From NCBI GenBank assembly GCA_021737145.1, contig JAIPEN010000001.1, positions 62,001 to 126,000 of the forward strand: a stretch of 64,000 bases of DNA, in the 5' to 3' direction. The translations under genes were made by a program, and so were the position numbers. The notes under the pieces are model-generated. The model was not told the origin of the DNA. It saw nothing but the letters and a program-made list of their open reading frames with translations, and did no database searches. This document shows positions 8,414 to 17,936 of the stretch, piece by piece. The stretch comes from Desulfarculaceae bacterium (lineage in GTDB: Bacteria; Desulfobacterota; Desulfarculia; Desulfarculales; Desulfarculaceae). How positions within the stretch are numbered: the stretch's first letter is position 1; every line of letters begins with the position of its first letter.

Positions 8414-10662
8414 GCGTGGGGCACAGCATGCCCCACAGCGGGGTCTACGCCAGGGTGCGGGGCGAGACCCGCTTTGGCTGGGACCAACAGGGCTACGGCG
8501 ATCTGCACCTGGCCTGCGTGCGGGCCGAGCTGGCCCCGGCGCACATCAAGAGCATCGACCCCGCGCCCGCCCTGGCCCTGCCCGGAGTGGTGCGGGTGTT
8601 CACCGCGGCCGACGTGCCCGGCGAGCACAACCTGGGCATCATCGCGGTGAGCCGCGACCAGGAGTTCCTGGCCCGCGACACGGTGCGCCAAAGGGGCCAG
8701 GCCGTGGCCCTGGTGGCGGCCGAGACCCGGGCCCAGGCCCTGGCCGGAGCCCGGGCGGTGCGGGTGGAGCTGGACAAGCTGCCCGGCGTGTTCACCCCCG
8801 CGGAGGCCTTGGCCTCCGGCGCGCCCCTGGTGCACCCGGACCATGCGGACGGCAACCTGCTCAGGGAAAACAAGATCAAGCGCGGCGAGGTGGACGCGGC
8901 ATTGGCTGCCAGCGCGGTGACCGTGGAGGCGGTGTATTCCACCAGCCCCCTGGAGCACGCCGCCCTGGAGCCCGAGGGCGGCCGCGCCTGGTGGCAAGGC
9001 GGCAAGCTGGTCGTCCAGGCCTGCACCCAGAACCCGCATTACGACCAGGCTGATTTGGCCCGTTTCCTCAACGTGCCCCAGGAAAAGATACGGGTGATCC
9101 AGGCCGAGACCGGCGGCGGTTTCGGCGGCAAGCTGGATTTGTCGGTGCAGCCGTTCCTGGCCCTGGCTGCCTGGCATCTGGTGCGCTCGGTGTGCATGCG
9201 CTTCACCCGCGAGGAGTCCTTCTTGGCCACGGCCAAGCGCCACCCCCTGCGGATGCACTACATCTCCGGGGCGGACGAGCAGGGCCGCCTCACCGCGCTC
9301 AAGGCGCGCATCCTGGGCGACACCGGGGCCTTTGCCTCCTACGGCCTGGCCGTGTGCATGCGCGCGGCGGTGCACGCCACCGGGCCTTACCACGTGCCCA
9401 ACCTGGATGTGGCCTGCCGCATGGCCTACACCAACAACGGTTTTTACGGGGCCATGCGCGGATTCGGCTGTCCCCAGGTCGCCCTGGCCCACGAGGGCCA
9501 GATGGACGCCCTGGCCGCCAAGCTGGGCCTGGACCCCCTGGAGATGCGCAAGATCAACGCCCTTCAGGCGGGCATGCGCACCTGCACCGGGCAGAAGCTC
9601 ACCGCCGGGGTGGGGCTGATGCAGTGCTTGGAGCGCATCGAGCCCATCTACCGCGCCTGGCGCGAGGAGGCGCCCGCCCAGGACGGCCTGAGCGGGGTGG
9701 GCCTGGGAGCCATGTTCTACGGCATCGGCAACACCGGGGTTTCTAATCCCTCCACCGCCCAGATGGAGTGGGGGCCGGACAACACGGTGACCCTGTTCAC
9801 CGGCGCGGCGGACATCGGCCAGGGCAGCGACACGGTGCTCAAACAGATCGCGGCCGGCCGCCTGGGAATCGAGGCGGAACAAATCAAGCTGTGCCGGGGC
9901 GACACCGCGCGCACCACCAACGCGGGAGCCACCTCGGCCAGCCGCCAGACCTACATCTCGGGCAACGCCGCTCTGGCCGCGGCCGACAACCTGGTCATGA
10001 ATTTGGTGGAAGGCGCTCGTGAGATGCTGGGCGAACGCCATTTGGAGATCGAGTTACGGGAGGGCATGCTGCGCGCCTCTGACGGCCGCGCGGTGGAGCC
10101 CGGCGAGGTGGCCCGGCATATGGCTGACCAGGGAGGCGCGGCGCGGGGGGAGGGGGCCTTTGACCCCAACTTCAGCCCCCTGGATCCGGAAACTGGCCAG
10201 GGGCGTCCCTATGCTGCCTATGCCTACGCCGCCCAGTGCGCCAAGGTCGCGGTGGATCCGGCCAGCGGCATGACCCGGGTCAAGGAAGTGGCCGCGGCCC
10301 ATGACGTGGGGCGGGCCATAAACCCCCGCGCGGTGCTGGGACAGATCTGCGGCGGCGTGGTCATGGGCGTGGGCATGGCCCTCATGGAGGAGCACCGCCC
10401 GGGCCGCGAGGGCAACTTGCAACAGTACCATATCCCCACCGCGGCCGACGCCCCGGCCATCACTCCGCTGATCGTGGAGGACCCCGAGCCCACCGGGCCT
10501 TTCGGGGCCAAGGGAGTGGGCGAGCCCGCCCTGATACCCACCGCCCCGGCCGTGGCCGCGGCGGTGAGCCAGGCAGTGGGCAAACCCCTGCGCCACTTGC
10601 CCCTGTCCCTGGAACGGGTCATGGAGGCCCTGAGCAGCCGAGGGGAGAGCCATGAAGATTGA
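8410..10662 (+). CDS. Molybdenum hydroxylase, catalytic (molybdopterin) subunit
   Basis: A 750-residue catalytic subunit of the xanthine dehydrogenase/nicotinate dehydrogenase family. It has an Ald_Xan_dh_C-like N-terminal domain (about 20-130), then the molybdopterin-binding region. Cofactor and active-site landmarks are ETGGGFGGK (233-241), GAMRGFG (347-353) and GVGEPAL with Glu705, the expected catalytic base. Such enzymes hydroxylate an electron-poor aromatic ring carbon using water. E. barkeri nicotinate dehydrogenase splits this subunit in two; here it is a single chain. Nicotinate is the best guess from neighbouring enamidase and reductase genes, but another N-heterocycle is possible. 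Confidence 0.9.
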   Translation: MSVGHSMPHSGVYARVRGETRFGWDQQGYGDLHLACVRAELAPAHIKSIDPAPALALPGVVRVFTAADVPGEHNLGIIAVSRDQEFLARDTVRQRGQAVALVAAETRAQALAGARAVRVELDKLPGVFTPAEALASGAPLVHPDHADGNLLRENKIKRGEVDAALAASAVTVEAVYSTSPLEHAALEPEGGRAWWQGGKLVVQACTQNPHYDQADLARFLNVPQEKIRVIQAETGGGFGGKLDLSVQPFLALAAWHLVRSVCMRFTREESFLATAKRHPLRMHYISGADEQGRLTALKARILGDTGAFASYGLAVCMRAAVHATGPYHVPNLDVACRMAYTNNGFYGAMRGFGCPQVALAHEGQMDALAAKLGLDPLEMRKINALQAGMRTCTGQKLTAGVGLMQCLERIEPIYRAWREEAPAQDGLSGVGLGAMFYGIGNTGVSNPSTAQMEWGPDNTVTLFTGAADIGQGSDTVLKQIAAGRLGIEAEQIKLCRGDTARTTNAGATSASRQTYISGNAALAAADNLVMNLVEGAREMLGERHLEIELREGMLRASDGRAVEPGEVARHMADQGGAARGEGAFDPNFSPLDPETGQGRPYAAYAYAAQCAKVAVDPASGMTRVKEVAAAHDVGRAINPRAVLGQICGGVVMGVGMALMEEHRPGREGNLQQYHIPTAADAPAITPLIVEDPEPTGPFGAKGVGEPALIPTAPAVAAAVSQAVGKPLRHLPLSLERVMEALSSRGESHED

Positions 10663-12175
10663 TCTGGAGCTTTGCAACGGCTGCGGCCTGTGCGTGCGCG
10701 ATTGCCCCGTGGCCGCGGTTCATCTGCAAGACAAAAAGGCGGCCATTGATCAGACCTGCGTGGAGTGCCGCACTTGCCTGAAAGTCTGCCCCCGGGAAGC
10801 GGTGATCGACGAGGTCACCCCGCTGCCCGGTTCGGTGGCTTGCGACCACTGCCCCGTGGCCTGCACCATCGCGCCCGGCCTCACCGGGGCCTGCGGCCGC
10901 TATGCCCTGGAGGACGGCGAGCTCAAACGCACCCGCCCCCTGATGCCCCTGGCCGAGGTGATCGATCTCATCGGCCCGGAGCCCGAGCCCATTCTGGAGC
11001 GCCCCACGGTCACCGCCATCGGCGCGGGCGGCACCTATCCCGACTACGTGCCCGCACCCTACATCCTCAGCCATGAGCGCGAGGGCGTGGAAGTGGTGAC
11101 GGTGGTCACCGAGGTGCCCCTGTCCTACTCGGGCCTCAAGCTCAAGATAGACACCGACCTGGAGGTGGGGGCCGAGGGCGCGGAGGTTAAGTTCGAGGGC
11201 CGCGCCGTAGGCATGGTGGAGACCGAGGAGTATGGCTCCAAGATGCTGGCCATCGGCGGGGTGAACCGCCTCACCGGCAAGAACGGGTTCGCCGCCGCCC
11301 GGGCGGTGGCCGCCCTGGCCAACCGCGAGGCCTTGAAGCTCAAGGTAAAGGGCGGGGCCAAGCTTGAGGTGCGGGTGGGCCAACCGCCGGTGATCGACGG
11401 CGCGCGGGTGGAAAAAATGCGGGTGGGCTGCGGCTCGGCCAGCGCCGGCCTATTCGCGCCCTTTTTTAAGGAAGCGGCCGACGAGGTCATCGTGCTGGAC
11501 GCCCACATCACCAGCCTGTTTTCCCATCACGCGGCTGGCCGCTGTTTGGGTCTGACCCCGGGCGGGCTGGAGCTTTGCTTCCCCCGCTCCACGCCGGGGC
11601 GCTACTTCGGCACCCACGGCAAGGGCTGGGGCGGCACCGGACTGGAAAACCCCCTGGACATCGTGGCCAGCGTGGATACCGGCAAGACCGCGCCGGGCTC
11701 CACCCTGCTCATCACCGAGACCACCGGCCAGAACGCGGCCATGTTCGTGTTGGGCGATGAGGGCAAATTCCAGCCGACCGAGCTAAGCCCGGCGGCCCAG
11801 GCGGCGGTGGCGGCCATTGCCGAGACCTGCCAGGAGAGCCGGGTGTCCGCGGTTTACGTGGGCGGGGCGGGCGGCTCGGCCCGGGCCGGAGTGGCCCGCT
11901 ACCCCCTGCGCCTGACCCGCGCGGTGCACGCGGCCCAGGCGGTGATCACCTGCGGCGGCGCGCCGGTGTTCGTGCTGCCCGGCGGGGGCATCACCTTCAT
12001 GGTCGACGTGGAGCGGGTTTTGCCCGGCGCCTTCACCTGGGTGCCCACCCCGGCCACGGTGGCCCCGGTGGAGTACACCATGCGCCTGAGCGACTACGAG
12101 GCCATGGGCGGCCACATGAACGCGGTAAAGCCATTCGAGGCCAAGGAGCCGTTGCCATGGAACCGGTGCAAGTAA
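10652..12175 (+). CDS. hnr: 6-hydroxynicotinate reductase-like 4Fe-4S protein
   Basis: A 507-residue iron-sulfur protein. It begins with two ferredoxin motifs (Cys8, 11, 14, 18 and Cys36, 39, 42, 46), followed by a third cysteine group (Cys64, 67, 71, 81). The long remainder matches proteins annotated as 6-hydroxynicotinate reductase, the ferredoxin-dependent enzyme reducing 6-hydroxynicotinate to tetrahydro-6-oxonicotinate. That product is the enamidase substrate, and an enamidase gene lies at 638-1795. It overlaps the Mo subunit by 11 bases and the UPF0280 gene by 19. The function rests on family and context; few members have been assayed. Confidence 0.8.
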   Translation: MKIDLELCNGCGLCVRDCPVAAVHLQDKKAAIDQTCVECRTCLKVCPREAVIDEVTPLPGSVACDHCPVACTIAPGLTGACGRYALEDGELKRTRPLMPLAEVIDLIGPEPEPILERPTVTAIGAGGTYPDYVPAPYILSHEREGVEVVTVVTEVPLSYSGLKLKIDTDLEVGAEGAEVKFEGRAVGMVETEEYGSKMLAIGGVNRLTGKNGFAAARAVAALANREALKLKVKGGAKLEVRVGQPPVIDGARVEKMRVGCGSASAGLFAPFFKEAADEVIVLDAHITSLFSHHAAGRCLGLTPGGLELCFPRSTPGRYFGTHGKGWGGTGLENPLDIVASVDTGKTAPGSTLLITETTGQNAAMFVLGDEGKFQPTELSPAAQAAVAAIAETCQESRVSAVYVGGAGGSARAGVARYPLRLTRAVHAAQAVITCGGAPVFVLPGGGITFMVDVERVLPGAFTWVPTPATVAPVEYTMRLSDYEAMGGHMNAVKPFEAKEPLPWNRCK

Positions 12176-13041
12176 TCCGGCCCGACCTGGTCCTGGTGGA
12201 CTGGGGTCCCATGACCCTGAGCATATCCGTTTGGGCTGACGGCCGGCCCCGTCCGGTGATGGCCGCCCAGGCGGCACGCGCGGCCCTGCGCTGCCTGGCC
12301 GTGCTGGCCGATTTTCAGGGCTACATGCGCCGCCGGGTGCGCCAGCTGCCAGCCGGCAGGCCCTTGCCTTCGGTGGTGGCCCGGGCAGCCGAGGCCTGCC
12401 GCGCGGTGGACAAGAACCTGACCCCCTTGGCCGCGGTGGCCGGCGCGGTGGCCGACCAGGTGGCCGACGCGGCCTTGGCCCTGGGCGCGGACAAGGTGGT
12501 GGTGAACAACGGCGGCGACGTGGCCATTCGCCTGGCTCCGGGCCAGAGCCTCGGCGTGGGCCTGCGGCCCGGCGCCGCTCAGGACGAGGAGCCCGCGCCC
12601 CTGCTGGGTAGATTGCATCTGGAGGCAAGCGACGGGGTGGGCGGCGTGGCCAGCAGCGGCTGGCACGGGCGCAGCCTGTCCTCGGGCGTGGCCGATCTGG
12701 CCACGGCCTGGTCCTCCAGCGCGGCCCTGGCCGACGCGGCGGCCACCGCCCTGGGCAACGCGGCCCAGGCTTCGGGCGCGGCCAATACCGTGCCCGCCCG
12801 CAAGCTCGATCCTGCCAGCGGACTGGGCAGCCAAGCCATAACCGACTCCGTGAACCGGCTCGGCCCGGCCCAACGCGCCACGGCCCTGAACAGTGCGCGG
12901 CTCAGCGCCCGGGCCCTGCACGACCGCCAGCTTATTTCCGGTTGTGTGGTGATGGTGCAGGGAGACACCCTGCTGCTGGATCGCGGCCGTTGCCTGGAGT
13001 GGCAAGAGGCCCCGCCCACGGGACGCCTTCTGGCCGCCTAG
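12157..13041 (+). CDS. UPF0280 family protein (ApbE-like fold expected)
   Basis: A 294-residue protein matching the UPF0280 family, distantly related to ApbE flavin transferases. Visible landmarks are DKVVVNNGGDVAIRLA (about 110-125), SGWHGRSLSSGVADLATAWS (about 167-186) and NTVPARKLDPASGLGSQ. No biochemical role is established. It is the last gene of the operon, overlapping the reductase by 19 bases and the opposite-strand MocA-YqeC gene by 4. I recall it alongside AA_synth and hydroxynicotinate reductase-like genes in other genomes. A role in cofactor attachment or an unrecognised ring-processing step is possible. Confidence 0.82.
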   Translation: MEPVQVIRPDLVLVDWGPMTLSISVWADGRPRPVMAAQAARAALRCLAVLADFQGYMRRRVRQLPAGRPLPSVVARAAEACRAVDKNLTPLAAVAGAVADQVADAALALGADKVVVNNGGDVAIRLAPGQSLGVGLRPGAAQDEEPAPLLGRLHLEASDGVGGVASSGWHGRSLSSGVADLATAWSSSAALADAAATALGNAAQASGAANTVPARKLDPASGLGSQAITDSVNRLGPAQRATALNSARLSARALHDRQLISGCVVMVQGDTLLLDRGRCLEWQEAPPTGRLLAA

Positions 13042-14393
13042 GTTTGCTTTAAGACCTCGGCCTCACCCGACTCCAGGGAGGCCAGCACAATCCGCATTGA
13101 AGAATCCCGCGCCTGAATCAGCTCCGCTATCTCGCGGCCCCCGTGCCTGGCGCCGGGTCCATCGCTCTGGTTCAGGCACACCACCCGTCTGGCACCGTCA
13201 GGGGCTCCCTTGAACAGGCCCTGATCGTGCAGGGACAGGGCGGCCAAATGCTCCGGAACCAACGGCTCGTCTGGGTTCGCTTGGGTGATCGCCAGGAACT
13301 CGTCCAGGCCGTAGACATGATCCTCATCAGCCGGCTTGCCCAGGGCGCTCAGGCCCATGACCCCCACCACAGTAGTGCTGGCGGATGGAATCACCGGCTC
13401 ATGGGAGCGGGGAGCCTTGATGGAAAGGCGGCGCGCGCCATCGGCCTCCACCAGGATCAGGGGCGCTGTCTCCTCTGTGAAAAGCCGATCCAGAAGCAAC
13501 GGCTCCAGGCCGATGAGCTTGGACGCGCCGTGGATCATCCGGCGGTCGGCGGCCATATTGAGCACCCAGCCGGGCAGGGTGCGCTCGGCCGCCTGGGTCA
13601 GCATGGCTTCGGGTTCCTGCTTCACCAGCAACCGACCGGCAGGCACGAAAACCTTGGTGCTGGTGGCCACCAGCACCGCCCGTCCGTCCAGGGCCGCCTC
13701 GCTGGCCAGGGCATGCACCAGGCTGGTCTTGCCGCCCGCGCCCACCACGCTCACCAACTCGCGCGCCTTCAATCCCAAGGCCCGGTGCAGGCCGCCGAGC
13801 AGAGCCAGTTCGGCCCGGCCCAGATCGCGGGGCTGGTCCACGTCCATGCCCGCCAGGGGGAAGTTGGGGGGTAGGGTGAGCACTTCCTCGCCGTGCGCGG
13901 CCAAGAGCTGGCGGCCGCCCTTGTCTCCCTTGGCCCGGAGCAGCTCGCTGAAATGCTCCCGCGCGAACAGGGTGGGGGGCATGATCCGCTCGAGACCATC
14001 CAGGGCGGCCAGGCCGTGGCCGGTGAGAGCGGCAGCCACGAAGCTGTCGATCAGAGCCGGGGTGATCAGCGGCTGGTCGGCCAGCAAAAACAGGGCGTGG
14101 CTTGCCTTGGGGGATGCGGCCTCAAGCCCCAGGCGCAGGGAGCCGGACTGGCCCCGCGCCGGGTTTTGGTTGACCACCAGATGGGCGGCGGGAAAGGCGC
14201 GGCCGAGATCATCGGCCAGCTCGGGCCGGGTGACCAGGATAACTTCGCCGAGGCTGGAGCACAGGGCCGCTTCCAACGCCCAGTGAGCCAGGGGCCTGCC
14301 GGCAAGAGGGGCGCTTAGCTTGTCACCCCCGAAGCGGGTGGACAACCCGGCGGCCAGGACCACCCCCGCGACCATGCCGTCCCCCCGGCCCAT
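13038..14393 (-). CDS. Fused MocA-like nucleotidyltransferase and YqeC-type hydroxylase accessory protein
   Basis: A 451-residue two-domain protein. Residues 1-200 are a MobA/MocA-like NTP transferase (LAAGLSTRFGGDK at 13-25, LADQP at 104-108), expected to add CMP to molybdopterin. Residues about 210-451 match YqeC, with a P-loop-like VVGAGGKTS (216-224) and ATSTKVFVP. YqeC is linked by genome context to selenium-dependent molybdenum hydroxylases. These are separate genes (ygfJ/mocA, yqeC) in E. coli. It converges on the hydroxylase operon, so it is a likely maturase for that enzyme. It follows queC by three bases. An internal ATG at 14375 with a GGGGGGA site is a possible alternative start. 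Confidence 0.88.
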   Translation of the reverse strand: MGRGDGMVAGVVLAAGLSTRFGGDKLSAPLAGRPLAHWALEAALCSSLGEVILVTRPELADDLGRAFPAAHLVVNQNPARGQSGSLRLGLEAASPKASHALFLLADQPLITPALIDSFVAAALTGHGLAALDGLERIMPPTLFAREHFSELLRAKGDKGGRQLLAAHGEEVLTLPPNFPLAGMDVDQPRDLGRAELALLGGLHRALGLKARELVSVVGAGGKTSLVHALASEAALDGRAVLVATSTKVFVPAGRLLVKQEPEAMLTQAAERTLPGWVLNMAADRRMIHGASKLIGLEPLLLDRLFTEETAPLILVEADGARRLSIKAPRSHEPVIPSASTTVVGVMGLSALGKPADEDHVYGLDEFLAITQANPDEPLVPEHLAALSLHDQGLFKGAPDGARRVVCLNQSDGPGARHGGREIAELIQARDSSMRIVLASLESGEAEVLKQT

Positions 14394-14396
14394 GGC

Positions 14397-15104
14397 TCAG
14401 GGCCCCCAGAGCGGGTCGGTGATGCCCGCCTCGGCGAATCCCTTGGCCCTGAGCAGGCAGGAATCGCAGGCCCCGCAGGGGCGGCCGTCTCCGAGAGGGT
14501 CGTAGCAGGAGTGGGTCAGGCCGTAGTCCAGGCCCAGGGCCAGGCCGGCCTGGATGATCTGGGCCTTGCTCATGCGGATCAGGGGGGCGTGCACCCGGAT
14601 GCGGCGGCCCTGCTCCGTGGCCATGGCCGTGGCCAGGTTGGCCAGGTTTTCAAAGGCCATGATGAACTCCGGCCGGCAGTCGGGATAGCCCGAGTAGTCC
14701 AGGGCGTTGACCCCGATGAAGATGTCGCTGGCATCCAGGGCCTCGGCCCAGGCCAGGGCCAGGGAGAGGAATACCGTGTTGCGCGCGGGCACATAGGTCA
14801 CGGGAATGCCGTGGGAGATGTCGGCCTCGCTGCGCCCCTTGGGCACCTCGATGTCGTCGGTGAGGGCCGAGCCGCCGAACAGGCCCAGATCAACCGCGAT
14901 CTCCTTGTGCTCCGTGGCGCCCAGGGCCGCGGCCACCCGGCGGGCGGCGTCCAGTTCCACCTGGTGCCGCTGGCCATAGGTCACGGTGAGGGCGTGGCAG
15001 ACGAAGCCCTGCTCCCGGGCCATGGCCAGGCAGGTGCTGGAGTCCAGTCCCCCTGACAAGAGCACCACCGCGCGGGGCTGCTCCTGGGGTGGGCTAGGAG
15101 GCAT
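14397..15104 (-). CDS. queC: 7-cyano-7-deazaguanine synthase
   Basis: A 235-residue ATP-dependent enzyme that converts 7-carboxy-7-deazaguanine to preQ0 for queuosine synthesis. The PP-loop [10 protein letters not shown] (about residues 15-24) binds ATP. The C-terminal cysteine group in [17 protein letters not shown] provides the structural zinc site. The start at 15104 gives the normal length and overlaps the universal stress protein stop by 11 bases. A longer in-frame start near 15179 would add a sequence without family similarity. Other queuosine genes are not in the window. Confidence 0.95.
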   Translation of the reverse strand: MPPSPPQEQPRAVVLLSGGLDSSTCLAMAREQGFVCHALTVTYGQRHQVELDAARRVAAALGATEHKEIAVDLGLFGGSALTDDIEVPKGRSEADISHGIPVTYVPARNTVFLSLALAWAEALDASDIFIGVNALDYSGYPDCRPEFIMAFENLANLATAMATEQGRRIRVHAPLIRMSKAQIIQAGLALGLDYGLTHSCYDPLGDGRPCGACDSCLLRAKGFAEAGITDPLWGP

Positions 15105-15558
15105 GGTCCAGGCGGTGGGGGTTGACCGTGAGCACCGGAGCGGGTGACATCTGCACCACCCGCTGGGCCACGCTGCCAAAGATGATCTTGTCCAGGCCCT
15201 TGCGGCCGTGGGTGCCCATGACCACCAGATCGATGTCCTGCTTCTCGATGTAGTCCAGGATGCCGTCGGCCGGGTCGCCCAGCAGATGGGCCGTTACCAC
15301 CGGCTGGTAGCAGTACAGGTGCTTTTGCACGAACTGGTCGAGCTGCTCGCCCAGCTTGGCGTAGTAGCGCTCCCGTAATTGCTCGATCTCCTCGCTGGAA
15401 AAGTCCAGGGCCTGGGACTGGGCCATCAGGGTTCGCACCACGTTGATCACGTGCAGTTCGGCCGAGAAGCGCTGGGCCATGGTCAGGGCAAACTCCACCA
15501 GCTTGGGCGAGACCTCGGACAGGTCCACGGGAAAGAGAATTTTGCGGAACTCCAACAT
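15094..15558 (-). CDS. Universal stress protein (UspA family)
   Basis: A 154-residue single-domain UspA protein. It opens with [12 protein letters not shown] and contains [26 protein letters not shown], the G-2X-G-9X-G(S) nucleotide-binding signature of ATP-binding USPs. The function is a cytoplasmic stress or energy-status response, with no defined reaction. It lies between the NifU-like and queC genes on the minus strand, 21 bases after the NifU-like stop. Confidence 0.95.
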   Translation of the reverse strand: MLEFRKILFPVDLSEVSPKLVEFALTMAQRFSAELHVINVVRTLMAQSQALDFSSEEIEQLRERYYAKLGEQLDQFVQKHLYCYQPVVTAHLLGDPADGILDYIEKQDIDLVVMGTHGRKGLDKIIFGSVAQRVVQMSPAPVLTVNPHRLDHAS

Positions 15559-15579
15559 GCTCTGACCCTCCGGACCGGC

Positions 15580-15816
15580 TTACATCATGGCTTCCACCCG
15601 CTCGATGGCGGGCAGCTTCTCCTTGAGGCTCTTCTCGATGATCTCCTTGAGGGTCACGTTGGCCGAGGGGCAGCCGGAGCAGGCTCCCATGAGCCGCACC
15701 AAAACCACCCCCTGGTCGTTGACCCCCATGAGCTCCACGTTGCCCCCGTGCTTGGCCAGCTCCTCGCGGGCCGAGCCCAGGGCGGCCTCAACCTCTTGCC
15801 TGCTAACCTTGGCCAT
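15580..15816 (-). CDS. NifU C-terminal domain Fe-S scaffold protein
   Basis: A 78-residue Nfu-type protein consisting only of the NifU C-terminal domain. The CSGCPSA motif supplies the two cysteines that bind a 4Fe-4S cluster between two monomers. It would carry clusters to apo-enzymes. It begins three bases after the mrp stop, and Mrp is also an Fe-S carrier, so the two form an Fe-S delivery module. Targets could include the Fe-S proteins of this organism in general. Confidence 0.94.
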   Translation of the reverse strand: MAKVSRQEVEAALGSAREELAKHGGNVELMGVNDQGVVLVRLMGACSGCPSANVTLKEIIEKSLKEKLPAIERVEAMM

Positions 15817-15819
15817 GGC

Positions 15820-16869
<1,050 letters not shown>

Positions 16870-16927
16870 CGATAGCTCGCAGGGTTGAGTGTGAAAGTGC
16901 AATCCTAGGATACCAGGCCAAAAGGGC

Positions 16928-17926
16928 TCAGCCCAGCACCTCCACAAAGGCCTCCAGGCGCAGCCGGGTGCGGGCGTCCACCGGGCCCACCCGGTCGCCC
17001 TCCAGGGTCAGCAGGGGCATGCCCAGCGATTCCCGCAGGGGCGAGTCCTGCATTTGCCGCCAGCAAAAGGTCTGGGTGTAGTGGATGAGTCCGTGCAGCC
17101 CCCGCCGCTCGGCCTGGCGCTTGATGTCCACGATGCGGCCGCCCACCTCGTAGGGGTAGGTGTAGCGGCGGTACTGCTCGCTCAGGTTGGGGGCGTGGCC
17201 CTGCTCGCCGGGCAGCATGGCGAACTGGCGGGGCACCTCGTTGAACATCACCGCCGCGCCCATCTGCTCCAGGGTGTCGTGCAGGCCGTCCATGATGGGC
17301 GGCACCCCCAACAGGCCCAGGCGCACCCGGGGCTCTTGGGCGGGCCGCGCCTCGGCCTCGGCCAAAAAGGCGCGCAGCCGGGCCGCGAAATCCTCGGGGT
17401 CGCCGTCAAAGTCGCTGGCGCTCACCAACCAGAGATGATTCTCCGCTCCGTTCACCTTGCCCTGTTGCCAGGTGAGGCGGTCCAGGCGTTCCAGGTCATC
17501 GCGCAGGGGCTCCAGCTCGCGGCGCACCTGTTCGGCCCGGGCCAGGTCCGCGCCCAGGTCGTCCGCCAGGCGGGCCAGGGAGCGCTCCAGCCCCTCGGGG
17601 TCTGCCGCGTCGGGGTAGTCAAAGGGCACGATGCCCCGGCCCTGCCGGGCCAGAAGCTCCATGAGGCCGTGGGTGTTGGAGCAGTCGCCCCGGGTGATGC
17701 CCACCACGGTGGCCACCTCGGGGTGATCCAGACACCAGGCGTACATGCCCTTGATCCAGGCGCAGAGAGTGCGGGGCAGGCCCAGGTCCTCGGCCCGCTG
17801 CATCAGACCGGCGGGGTCGGGGTGGGTTATAAAGCGGTTGTTCAGGTCCACCGGGGTCCAGCCCCCGGCCAGGGCCACTTCCACCGGGATGGTGGAGGTC
17901 AGGCCCAGCAGGCGGGGGGTGGACAA
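16928..17926 (-). CDS. 2-hydroxyacyl-CoA dehydratase family protein (HgdB/HgdC-like)
   Basis: About 332 residues if translation starts at a TTG at 17926. The reading frame stays open further upstream but overlaps the end of the synthetase gene. The body matches the 2-hydroxyacyl-CoA dehydratase D-component family (PF06050). Visible features are GITRGDCSNTHGLMELL, GVPPIMDGLHDTLEQMGA and HYTQTFCWRQMQDSPLRE, whose cysteines could ligate an Fe-S cluster. True dehydratases need two different subunits and an ATP-driven activator, none of which are nearby. It may be a stand-alone reductase or activation relative. It is coupled to an ADP-forming acyl-CoA synthetase, suggesting acyl-CoA chemistry. Confidence 0.75.
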   Translation of the reverse strand: MSTPRLLGLTSTIPVEVALAGGWTPVDLNNRFITHPDPAGLMQRAEDLGLPRTLCAWIKGMYAWCLDHPEVATVVGITRGDCSNTHGLMELLARQGRGIVPFDYPDAADPEGLERSLARLADDLGADLARAEQVRRELEPLRDDLERLDRLTWQQGKVNGAENHLWLVSASDFDGDPEDFAARLRAFLAEAEARPAQEPRVRLGLLGVPPIMDGLHDTLEQMGAAVMFNEVPRQFAMLPGEQGHAPNLSEQYRRYTYPYEVGGRIVDIKRQAERRGLHGLIHYTQTFCWRQMQDSPLRESLGMPLLTLEGDRVGPVDARTRLRLEAFVEVLG

Positions 17927-17936
17927 AACCCGGGCC

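Noticed and set aside
8335..10041. Long open frame antisense to the Mo hydroxylase subunit
   Set aside because: Gly/Ala/His/Gln-rich translation without domains, entirely opposite a conserved gene; a by-product of high GC codon use.
12157..13041. True ApbE flavin transferase
   Set aside because: Similarity is only distant; the signal peptide and typical ApbE motifs are absent, so UPF0280 is the safer name.
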